Origin: Gnetum montanum | Taxonomy: Eukaryota; Streptophyta; Gnetopsida; Gnetales; Gnetaceae | Reading direction: 5' to 3' | Length of the DNA: 64,000 nt | Assembly: GCA_015680685.1 (NCBI GenBank) | Contig: MNCI01013673.1 | Location: forward strand, 466,421-530,420 | In this document: positions 46,556-56,640 of the stretch, piece after piece | Numbering within the stretch: position 1 is the first letter of the stretch | Layout: each line of letters begins with the position of its first letter | The notes under the pieces: generated by a model | What the model was told of the DNA's origin: nothing | Database searches by the model: none | What the model saw: only the letters and a program-made list of their open reading frames with translations | Made by a program: the position numbers and the translations under genes

Positions 46556-47312
46556 TGATGAGACACGATATCGCATGCACCGCGATATTGCGTACGCAAT
46601 ATCGTGGCCGTTGCGATATCGCATCATCCCCTACGATATCGCATACGCGATATCGTGGTCCGCCACCAAATCTATAAATAAGAGGTGGCACTCCCCTCAT
46701 TTCTTATCCTAGGCTAGAATTAGGGAAACTCTGGTAGTTTGATCACTCCATAGATAGAATATTTTCCATGTGCCCATAGTAGGAGTCCCCAAGTGAATGG
46801 ATCTTTATTCGAGCAGTTTTGTACCTGAACGCAAGCTGTGTACAGCAATAAAGANATGTCTACGGCTAGTCAAGAAATCAGCTTCTCATCACGTTTAGGC
46901 TAGTTAAGTGTCTCAGTACGACCACTTCGAGCACGTGCGTTACATGTGGTGATCCCAGTAACGATTAGCGTTTGGTAGCCACAGTTACATAGTTTAGTGT
47001 ATGTACGATAAGTGGGAACGGATGCTAACGCTAGTTAATTTAGACTTAGTCCTTAGTTAGAGTTAGTTAGTTCTCTCAACCCTTCACCCTTTAGCATAGG
47101 AGAAAAAATCATGAAAAATCATAAAAATCATATACCTTGGACTTACTTAACCATACACTGTGACAACAATAAGTAAGTCTGGAAAGACAATGAATGATTA
47201 ACCCTAAGTGTTCCATGGGGCATTTAGGCATTTAGTCTGTGGAGTTCAACTGAATCGCACGTGCTATGCTCATTTCGTATGGTTGAGTGTAGGGGTACCT
47301 CGTCACTCATCA
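46556..47312 (+). repeat. 5' LTR of the nested element
   Basis: 757 bp. The first 100 bases are an array of cgatatcgcatacgcgatatcg-type palindromes; the TATA box tataaata lies at 46673-46680. It lacks about 180 bp relative to the 3' LTR, exactly at the N at 46855. Confidence 0.95.
46673..46680 (+). promoter_or_regulatory. TATA box of the nested element
   Basis: tataaataagagg follows the GATATC palindromes and is repeated at 52796 in the 3' LTR. It is the probable core promoter for the element RNA. Confidence 0.75.
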
Positions 47313-47313
47313 T

Positions 47314-47331
47314 TGGTGTCATTGTCAAGGA
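47314..47331 (+). promoter_or_regulatory. primer-binding site, tRNA-Asp type
   Basis: tggtgtcattgtcaagga, two bases inside the LTR, differs from TGGCGCCGTTGCCGGGGA at six positions, every one a C to T or G to A transition. Confidence 0.85.
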
Positions 47332-47559
47332 CTAAGTGTTTGTGCACCGAATAGAATATAAGGGATATCACTCACATCGTTGTGAGCCTTAATGAACCTT
47401 CGAGTTAATTAAGATAAAAATTTATGTAATGGTAAAATAGCACACCAATCAAAATGCCTTCTTCTCATAAGAGCAACTCGCCACCTAAGGACCACACACG
47501 AGACAGTCGGCAAGATAAAAAACATAACCAAAAATAGCCAAATCCTAAACAATACAAGA

Positions 47560-49330
47560 TAGTTTATACTCATCCTGATGAGTATATTTCAGATTTTACT
47601 TTTATTCTCCATCAAGACAAATAGCTGTGGTGGAGAGATTTGCAAGGTAACATTGTGTTACCTCTAGATCGATCAGCCCCTCAGATGCTTTTTCGTGCTT
47701 TGGCACAGATTGGCATGCAAGAACTATTTGCTAAATACGTTGCGAAAGACTTTGATATAAGGGATTATTATTCCATAGATGCCCAACGTATGAGGGACTT
47801 CAGGTAGGAGAGTCAACATGCACTGCTGAAGGGCAAGGTCCCACACATCCTTAGCGAGATGGGAGATGAAGAACCCCTTATCACTGGTTCTTTAGAAAAA
47901 TATGTTCCCCCTCCTAACGATGGTGAAGAGGTTGAGTATCAAAACCTACAATCAACGATACATATCCATGGTTCTAATGCTCGTGAACACTAGCTATTCA
48001 CAGAGGGAACAACCACTCATGCTAAGGATGGGCACTTTGATCGTCACCACAATCGGAGCCATAGCAGCCGAAGAGAAGGCAAGAAACATCGTCATGATGA
48101 TGGTTCCCCTTCTTCTTCTCCTTCATCCCATCATTCATCCTCTCCTTCCCCATCTAGGCATAGCCACCATGAACATAAAGGTGAGGATAAAAGTAAGAAA
48201 GAAGAAAGACCTCAATGGGAAAGTCGAGAGAGAGGACAAGGGAAAGGACGTAGGGAGAGTAGGGAACAACGCAAACATCATAGGAGTCATGAAAGAGACG
48301 ATCATGAAAAGCCCCTACTCGCAACCTAAAGTATGCTTGACATTACGAAGGTAGTTAGGATTCCCACAAGGCATCTAAAGGATAGCCAGATCAAGCGTTT
48401 AGACATGAATAATATTCCACGGTTTGAGGGGGGATACAAAGTAGATCCACAAAATCATTTACAGGCATTCCACAATGCTTGTGCCTTGCAGAATATAAAA
48501 AATGAGTGGCAAAAACTTAAGTTGTTCCCAAGGACACTCACCAAAGAAGCAGAGAGTTGGTACCGGTCCTTAGAACTGGAAACCATTAGGAGCTAGAGTA
48601 CAATGCTAGAATTGTTCAAAGAAAAGTATCAAACATACTCCAGAGTGTCCAATTTGCGTAAGAAGATCCAAGGCTGGAAGCAAGGTACACACAAACCCTT
48701 GGATGCTACCATGGCCCGCTATTACACATTGTTACATCATTGCCCTGGCCATGGGTACGCTCAGCGGGATCAACTTCGCCACATCATGGATAGGCTAAGG
48801 AATGAAACTAGAGAACCCTTGGGACTTACTTCCAAGGGAGACTCTCAGAACTTAGAGTCCATGAGGTATGTAGCTTGTTGGAGCAAGTAGCAAATGAAGA
48901 GGGTGAGCTACGCAAAAGGAAAAGTGCGGAAGATTACAACCGCGATCGCTCCCTTCGAAAGAAGGGAGTGAAATTTTGTGATGAACAGGATGAGTCACCA
49001 ATCGAAGAGTTGGTAAATCGGAAAACTTTGCCAATCCAAAAATTAACAACCGAGGTATCGGCCAAAGTAGACCAAATGTGGGAATCCTTAAACTCAAGAA
49101 TTGAAATAGTCTTGAAAATTGTAGAAGAGTCTAAGGTAGCATAAAGTAGTGACAAAGGTAAGAAAAAGTGGAGAGATTTAGGCCCTACACATAACAAGGG
49201 TAAGGGAAAAATCACTAACTCTGATGTGGTTGTGGATTCGGATTCAGACGATGACGATGGATGTGAGATCTGCCATTATAACCATCCTAAGGGACGTTGC
49301 CCCATCATCTCACATCTATAGGAGTCTAGG
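47560..49330 (+). pseudogene. gag of the nested element
   Basis: 47570-47810 encodes the N-terminal part (HPDEYISDFTFILHQD, stop, then PLDRSAPQMLFRALAQIG). 48000-48330 is a histidine/serine/arginine-rich linker. 48333-48890 is the retrotransposon gag domain: RHLKDSQIKRLDMNNIPRF, QAFHNACALQNI, KLKLFPRTLTKEAESWY, then LFKEKYQTYSRVSNLRKK. 48875-49140 is an acidic/basic helix. Near 49263 a zinc knuckle reads CEICHYNHPKGRC (C-x2-C-x3-H-x4-C). Frames shift at about 48330, 48600 and 48880. This is the best preserved gag of the family and served as the guide for the others. Confidence 0.92.
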
Positions 49331-49539
49331 GTGTATGCGCTTAATCCAAGACTCAACCAATGGCAAACACCCCGAAGGTTACCTTATCCACAAGGTAACC
49401 CAAGGTAGTTCCACCAACTCTTAATGTATTATCCAAGTGGAACTCCACCATAGCCCATCGGATAGCATCAGCAATGGCAATACTCATAGTCATGGGGGAT
49501 ACCATCACCAACACAACAATACCCTTACCGGTATCCTCA

Positions 49540-50785
49540 CCCTTATGGATATTATGTGCAGCAGCCGATTTCTCCAAGTGACTCTATGAGTCCCTCAACC
49601 CCCAACCATCACTACCAAGTTCGAGAGTACTTCAGAAGGACTCCTTCTCCTCTAGGAGACATCTCACACTCGTTCCATCCTCCTAATCCATCCGCACCTA
49701 TTCCACCACAAGTAGTTCCCATAACACTTCCTACTCCAACAATGCAAGGGGAACTTCCTCCTCAACCACAACAACGTCATGCTGTGAGAGCTGTGAATAT
49801 CCAACCTACTGCTGGTTCTGACAACTGTAAAAAGAGAAGACCTTACTTCAGAACCAAAAGCCTAGACAAACTGTCACAACAACAAGTGGTTGAAGCCATG
49901 TACACTCCTCCATCACCATCTAACACTTTGGAGCACCCTTCAGTCCAATAGAGTGTAACGTATACGGTTATGTTAACGCATACCATAACTAACTAGATCA
50001 AGATGGGCCACCTTCCCAGGAAACTAACTGATCCTGGGAGTCCCTTAATCTATTTAAAGATCACCAAAAATAAACCACATAGGGCTCTTATTGACTCAGG
50101 TTCCAGAGTCAACTTAATTTCATGAGAGATGTATCACACCTGGAACCTGCCCCAACTTAAGAAGAGCAACATTCAACTAGAGCTAGCAGACCATTCTATC
50201 ACCATTTCCTTGGGATTGGTTGAGGACATCATCACCATTGTGTGTGGTTGGTCTTACCCAGCTGATTTCTTGATGATTGAAGTTAACAATAACGACGGGG
50301 ACTTCCTAATTATAATGGGAAGGACATGGCTAAGCATAGTAGATGCATGCCTTAGGATCCACGATCTTTCCTTAGAAATCTCTAAGATAAACATATGTGG
50401 AAAGATTGAGAAGAGGAAAGTTCCATGCATCACATACAGTGATTCATTGGGTGATGACATGGAGAAAATGCCTCCATGTAATAGGTGTGCCCATGAAACT
50501 TTGAACCGAAGATGCATGTATGTAGCAACCACACAAGAAGTAGTAGACACCCCGTCGTTGATAGCTAGAAGGAGCAAAAACATGTGCATGGAACAAACTG
50601 AGGAAACCCATGCCAACAACAAAGGCATAGACACATTGGAATATGAGCATCACCAACTTCCATTCCTCAATCTAAGATCATTAATTGGGAGAAGTTGGGC
50701 ACTTTTACAAAATTCAAACAGATGCTCATTATTTCAGATCTCTCCCTTACAACTCAGTCATGGGGGAGATGGCCACCTATGCTAA
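49540..50785 (+). pseudogene. proline-rich linker and aspartic protease
   Basis: 49556-49951 is an open, proline/serine/glutamine-rich stretch. After a stop, the protease shows ALIDSGSRVNLIS (50089-50125) with an intact DSG active site, SLGLVEDIITIVCGWSYPADF (50205-50270) and FLIIMGRTWLSIVDACLRI (50305-50365). The frame stays open to 50785 and passes without break into LQLSHGGDGHLC, the pol C-terminus seen at 19780. The deletion of RT to integrase therefore kept the reading frame, which would let a Gag-Pro protein end normally. Confidence 0.9.
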
Positions 50786-52695
50786 TCATATGGGGCCCTC
50801 AGTTCTTTTAAGTTTTGTTTTTATATGTTTTTGTTTTACAACGTTTTTGTTTTACACATTTTTGTTTTACAAATTTCTTTAACTTTTCTAATTTTTGTTT
50901 TACATCATTGTTATACTTTTCTAGTTTTTGTGTGTGTGTGTGTGATCCACCCTATAAGTTTGTTCCATAATAAGCGCTCTTCATGATGGTATGAAATTTT
51001 TTCATATTGATTGCTAATGTTTGGTTTTTACCTTTAAGTCAAAATGTTGATACTAAGTTATGTTTCTTTTGATATGGCAGGCAATGAGACCACTTCATCC
51101 ATCCATCCACCTGTTTCTACAGTCTCTCTCAGCTTGGAAATGTATAGTCCCTTTTTAATAAGAACTTTAATGAATTGGTGACTAGGTATTTCTCAAACTA
51201 AGGAAGGACTCAAGGATTGAAAAGCGCGTGACTTCAAGGGAACTTGATGCTTTTGTGTTGGTCATTCTCTTGGGTGCTTGAATGTTTCTTCTTGAGTTTT
51301 CTTGTCGTTTCAATGTTACCCAACTATCGGAAGCTGAGACAATAAAAATAATCAAGTCTTTGCATGGTGTGGTTCTCACACAAAAAAACACAAAACACAA
51401 AAACAACAAAAAACCAAGTGAGAATTCAAAGCACACCCCTTAGATGAATAAACTTGGGCTACAAGCATTGGTTATGTAACTAAAAGTGTTACCTCTAACT
51501 AAGGCCCTTATCACTTCCCATTCTCTCTTTTGTTTCGTTGGAATGGTGGTGGCTCTTGGAGATGCATTCTTGTTATCCAAGTGGATGGTTTAATCAAATG
51601 CATTGATGCGAAGTCATTGGATGTGGTTGGTTTGAGGGCAGAGTTGGAATGAGATTTTCCAAGTCACATTAATCATCAAACACACAAGGGGCTGTACTCC
51701 ACCTTGTTCTTGGGATTCCATTCTATTCTCTTCTCTCCATCCTTCTCTCCATTGTTCACCTCATTGTCGGTTGTATCATTACTGTATATCTTTTGGTTGA
51801 TGCATTGTTTTCTTTTTGGTAAATTCTTGTGGTTAAGACTTTAACTCTTGTTCCAAATGACATTTCCAGGGCCTATGGACTCTTTGAATGTGGGTTTGTT
51901 AGGGCATTAAGGGCACAAGCCTGCTTTGGGGAGGATCCACTGACATTCCTATTTGGAGCATTAGTTAAATTCTTTCCCTTAACATTTCGCAATTAATTTT
52001 ATTTTGTTCATTTTCATCTTGACATCCACTTTATCGACATTATCGTTGTCCCTTTTTATCTATCTTTCTCACTCCTTTTCTTTCTCCATTCTAATGCTAT
52101 CGGAGGTTCACGATCAGTCATGGGGGTACAGGGCTTTATTTTTTCAATTTTCTCCTAGCCCCAAAATTTTTGATTTTCTTCCTAACCCCTACACCTTTAG
52201 TAATTATCATTAATATATTCCCAAATCCATATCAGCCATACCACAACCTAGCCAATGGACCTCCACCGAAGCAAGGTATTAATTACATGATGATTCATTT
52301 ACCCTTGCTAATATATGATTGTGTTGTGTGTGCAGATGGTGGACATAAAACAATTGATTGGATCTATGGCAAACACTTGGAATGGAGCAGAATTGAAGCA
52401 GCTATCCAAGGAGCAAGATCGATGGTGTGCTTATGGATGGAAAACAAAGGTGTAATCTTGGTGTTGGCAATAGCAACACTTCTTTCTCTCTCTCTTTCTT
52501 AGTTGCCAGCAAAGGCTTGATGTCATTGTAATAAGGTGTTCATCCTTGTTGTCATGAACACCAATTTTATCAAGTCTTGTAATGATGATCCGTTCACATG
52601 TCATCCCATTAGTCCCATTCCCCTCAATAATTCCATCCCTACCTAATATTATTGTAAGGAACTCGAGGACAAGTTTTCATTCAGTCATGGGGGTA
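50786..52695 (+). other. post-pol tail of the nested element
   Basis: 50820-50905 repeats tttttgttttaca; 50929-50944 is a GT microsatellite. Two splice-acceptor-like sites stand out: tttgatatggcag at 51068-51080 and ttgtgtgtgcag at 52325-52336. The tract aactcgagg...cagtcatgggggta runs into the 3' LTR. No third ORF like that at 21130 is present. Frames of 84 (minus) and 110 codons have no known domain. Confidence 0.6.
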
Positions 52696-53631
52696 TGATG
52701 AGACGCGATATCACATGCACCACGATATCGCGAACGCAATATCGCGTCGTCCCCTACGATATTGCATACAAGATATTGTGGTCCGCCACCAAATCTATAA
52801 ATAAGAGCAGCACTCCCCTCATTTCTCATCCTAGGCTAGAAGTAGGGAAGGTCTAGTAGTTTGATCACTCCAGAGATAGAATATTTTCCATGTGCCCTCA
52901 ATAGGAGTTCCCAAGTGAACGGATCTTTATTCGAGCAGCTTTGTACCTGAACACAAGTTGTGTACAGCAATAAAGACGAGCTTTGTGGATAAAATTTGTA
53001 GTGCATGAAATAGGATTTATTACTTGAATTAGCGCAGCATGAGTACGACTTGGTTACAAGCATTGAAAAATGTGTATAGCTAATCAAGGAATCGGCTACT
53101 CATCATGATTAGTCTCTCTTACCCTTGTCTCCTAGAACACGGGAGGAGTACAACTTGATTACGAGCATCTACGGATGTGTACGGTTAGTCAAAGAATCGG
53201 CTGCTCATCATGTTTAGGCTAGTTAAGTGCCTCAATACGACCACTTCGAGCACATGCGTTATGTGTGGTGATCCCAATAACGATTAGCGTTTGGTAGCCA
53301 CAGTTGCATAGTTCAGGGTGTGTACGGTAAGTGGGAACGAATGCTGACGCTAGTTAATTTAGACTTAGTCCTTAGTTAGAGTTAGTTAGTTCTCTCAACC
53401 CTTCAGCCTTTAGCATAGGAGAAAAAATCATAAAAAACCATAAAAATCATATACCTCGGACTTACTTAACCATACACTGTGACAACAACAAGTAAGTCTA
53501 GGAAGACAACGAATGATTAACCCCAAGTGTTCCATGGGGCATTTAGGCATTTAGTCTGTGGAGTTTGACCAGATCGCACGTGCTACGCTCATTTCGTATG
53601 GTTGAGTGTAGGGGTACCTTGCCACTCATCA
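52696..53631 (+). repeat. 3' LTR of the nested element
   Basis: 936 bp, the most complete family A LTR here. Two related blocks (53038-53110 and 53146-53218, both running from gagtac to tcatcatg) show an internal tandem duplication of about 108 bp in the transcribed part. Confidence 0.95.
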
Positions 53632-53888
53632 ACATGTCATCTGAGTGTTTTTGCACTATGTGAAGTTTGATGACCATGCTACGCTGCGAGGCTTACTTTG
53701 TTGTTGTTTTTTTACATTGTGTTTGTTGATTTTTATTTTATTCTATTTTATTTTACAATTGATGAAATCACACTACACTACATGCAATGAAAATGTAATG
53801 CTACGCTACACGTAATCAGAGGGTTATGCTACGCTACATGTAAACTTTGCTCATTCATTGTGCTAACATTTGGTTCTTTGTTATGCAG

Positions 53889-54735
53889 GGTCATGTTGAA
53901 ACCCATTTTGATTGTCTTGGAGATCGTAGGAGTCCTTTGCTACCTTAGCAAGCCAGCGGCCAATGTTCCTCCTCCCCATGTACATGTGGAGTGGCAGGTG
54001 TTCTGGTTCTAGAAGGATGCGCAAGACTTCCTACAGTTCCTCCTCTAGCATTTTGGTGTGATTGTTTGGACAACAACTACAATCACAAAAACCCTACTAC
54101 CTGGGGTGTATCGGGGTATTCTGAAATGTTTGACTGATGGGTTAATCGGGGGTGAGAAGGCAAAAGGTTCCAACTAGCATCCAAAAATCCTGAGATGCTT
54201 AAGCTATATTTGGAAAATGCTTGAGTATAAGTGCTACTACTTATACAACATGTTGTTTGTTGCCCATCACATGGGCACCTATTTTCAGAACCCACCTGGA
54301 ACTGTTTATTTTGCTGGCGGGTGAGTTCTACAAAGGTATTTTGTCACGTAATCCATGCTACACTAGAAACAGGTATTAATAGTATATTTATGCATTTTTG
54401 TATATGTTACCAGGTATTTTATTGACAAAAGTGATCTCCACGATGACACCGACACCTTGGCGTTAGCACAGATGGCCTTGCGGGAGTTTTTCTCCACTAG
54501 GAATGTGTGCACCGGCATGATAGGCCAATTTGGGGGTGAGTTCAAAACCTATCCAACTCGGTATTTTCAATTTTATGGGAAGTGTAAGGAAGCCGATTGG
54601 TTAGATAGGGAATGGGCCTCCCTTGGGCCACTCACTATCGAAGACGTGTTGGTGCATCTTCCACCATTTCCCATGCCGTTCAAACCCAGTATGCTAAAGT
54701 TTGAATTCATTATTAAATGTTCGAATGATGTTTAG
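53889..54735 (+). pseudogene. HAD/FCP1 (NIF)-like phosphatase domain, captured, spliced
   Basis: Exon 53889-54320 follows ttgttatgcag and ends at a perfect donor (gtgagt). The next exon starts after ttaccag at 54414. Joined in phase they give ILIVLEIVGVLCYL (the HAD nucleophile loop, normally LDxNGxL, with D to E and N to V). FLQFLL, stop, HFGVIVWTTTT follows (compare FL.F....F.V.VWTSA), then a conserved helix region, NPPGTVYFAGG across the junction, and LALAQMALREFF and IGQFGGE. The order and spacing resemble plant FCP1/NLI-interacting-factor phosphatases (HAD superfamily, aspartate-based protein phosphatases). Three in-frame TAG codons (54010, 54045, 54174) and the lost nucleophile mean it is inactive. 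It runs against the giant element that contains it. The family call is by eye and moderate. Confidence 0.6.
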
Positions 54736-54779
54736 CTTGTGCTAATCCTATTTCTTTTTTTATTATTTTTTTTGAATCG

Positions 54780-55490
54780 TTTTAGTTGCAAAGAAATCCG
54801 AGGAGGTGAGTGTGATTACCTCTGGGCAATGAAACAAACCTCTTCTTTAGGTACAGGGAGGTGGAGGAGACCTAGTGCTGGCTTTGCAATGGGGCCCCAA
54901 CCACGCTAGTTCATAACCTTTAGAAGGCTGGGTTTACGTACATGTTTTTGGCTGTTAACTTGAGCATCCCGCCTGCCGAGATGCTTTCCCTAGCCGACTC
55001 CTTTCGCACATGTATTCACGGTGTGTGTGTAGTATTTGATGTCAACGATCAATTGTTCGCAGATCTTTTTGGCATTCCTTTTGATGGTCTCCCTATGGGA
55101 GAAAAATTCAAAAAAGATGCACATAGTCAAGAGGACATCAAGGAGTGGCTAAGGGTTGTAAAGGATCAAAAGGAGATTTATTTGGAGAAAGCCAGGCTAT
55201 GGGTGGTCAAAATGGTTTAGTCTGTCTTCCATGCCCATGCCTTCCCCAAGCTACTATCCCAAGGAAAAATCATTGGGATTGAGCAGGCTTGTATAATGAG
55301 GGATGTCATGGAAGAAGGGACTCATTACAACTGGGCTAGGCATCTTTGCAGACGTATGCAGGTTGAAATGGTCAAGCTTCGTGGAAAGCTTGAGTCTCGT
55401 TTCAACATGCACCATGCCTTTTTCATAGCCTACTTACGGAATTTTGCAGAATTCTTGGTAGTTCGTGAGAATGGGATCTAGGTACTACAA
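54780..55490 (+). pseudogene. accessory ORF domain of plant-retrotransposon type
   Basis: After short exon-like pieces (ttttag|ttgcaaag...gag|gtgagt at 54779-54815, ctttag|gtacagg at 54858), the frame 54942-55481 is open except for one TAG near 55218. It encodes IHGVCVVFDVNDQLFADLFGIPFDG, then EKARLWVVKMV, stop, SVFHAHAFPKLLSQGKI, and MHHAFFIAYLRNFAEFL. The pattern 'V.F....I...FGIP ... AK.W..FV...L.P ... L...I' is that of the domain found in accessory ORFs of Athila-type and related gypsy elements. The protein role is unknown. It lies downstream of the phosphatase-like exons on the same strand. Confidence 0.55.
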
Positions 55491-55916
55491 GATCATACCT
55501 AGATTTATGAACCATGGATTTGCCAAGTCTTCTGTACCACCTGATCTTAGGATCCTCTAGAGACTATCGGGAAATCTGGTGGTACGCAACTTTCAGGCTA
55601 AGGAGAGCGTGGGAGAGGAACCCCCCATTACCACCAATAGTGTGAAAAAGGAGGAATTCCTTATTACAAAAATAGTGATGATGAAATTACAGTGCAAGAG
55701 GTCTCTTTCGGTTGAGGAACCTCCCTGCATAGATGAAGGAAGAGGGAAGAAGCTGTGACTCAAACTTCATAGAGTGCAACCTCCGACTAGTGAATTTTTT
55801 TTCTGGTTTTTCAGTTTGTGGTTTTTTATTTGTTTTTACATTTTCTATGTTGTATTATGCTAGGTAGCATAACAACTATTCCAAATTGATGTTTATCTGC
55901 TTACTACAATTATGCT

Positions 55917-56513
55917 TTGTTAGCTAAGGAAGAAGAGGAAGAAGGAGGAGAAGAAGTAACAGCCCCTACTATGGGGGCGATTGCTGAAAATGTGGATGTT
56001 CATGCTACAAAGGAGGGGGGCCTAGCTGGTGAAAAAGGGACCCCTGCTACAGAAGAAAGGACCTCGGCTAGTGAAGAGGAGGTCTCCACCGATGAAGAGG
56101 AGGTCCCTACCAACAAAGGAAAGGGTCCAACCAATGATGAAGAGGCCCCTGGAAACCAGGAAAAGGCCCTTGCTGATGACCCTTTTGCAGAGAGTAGCTT
56201 AGTGCCAGAGAAACATATGAACATCAAGGATGCTGCTATGCTATTGGGTTAGCTAGAAGGAGAGAGGCTCCATTTGGATGCTAGTGAGTTTGACCACATA
56301 TTTGACAATGTGTCGATGGGCAACCCACCCTGCTATCATCCCTGAGGGTTTGCTGGGTAGGAGCTTGACACTGTCATTTACGGTATTCATCAATCCTATT
56401 ATGGTTCTCTCCACTTTAGCTAACATGTCTTACCATGTAGTTGACACCACCATTAACACCTCTGACCTATCCTCGATCCTCCTGCGACCATGGACTGAGA
56501 GCCCAGGATAAAT
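55917..56513 (+). pseudogene. acidic repeat segment of the cassette
   Basis: 55917-56252 encodes a strongly acidic stretch with imperfect repeats of the type TSASEEEVSTDEEEVPTNKG and ends NIKDAAMLLG. After one stop the frame family continues with DASEFDHIFDNVSM and, in another frame (56278-56511), FVDTT-like text with LSSILLRPWTESPG. An acceptor-like site (tttgttag) precedes it at 55912-55924. Such acidic linkers are common in transposon-borne fusion genes. No function can be given. Confidence 0.5.
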
Positions 56514-56640
56514 TTACTTTCATGGAAGGGGTGGTCAATGACATGATTGACCGTGTGAGACGAGTTGACCCGGAAGTGGGTAAGATAAAGTGCTACGCTA
56601 GACTCTAAGTTGTTGTCACATTCACCATGATGCTGTGACT

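Larger units (their letters stand above)
46556..53631 (+). mobile_element. family A gypsy with gag and protease only, nested
   Basis: LTRs at 46556-47312 and 52696-53631, both TGATGAG...CTCATCA, are flanked by the 5-bp target duplication ACATG (46551-46555 and 53632-53636). The interior has the primer site (47314-47331), gag, protease, then jumps to the last codons of pol at about 50740 and a 1.9-kb tail. Reverse transcriptase, RNase H and integrase are absent. It lies inside the giant minus-strand element. Confidence 0.96.

Noticed and set aside
46556-46660. Short palindromic repeats that could suggest a CRISPR-like or satellite array
   Set aside because: Unit spacing is irregular, there are no unique spacers, and the same array sits at the start of every young family A LTR, so it is an LTR promoter feature of a plant retrotransposon.
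46276-46677. 133-codon plus-strand open frame
   Set aside because: It crosses the target site and LTR border of the nested element at 46556, so it cannot be an ancestral gene.
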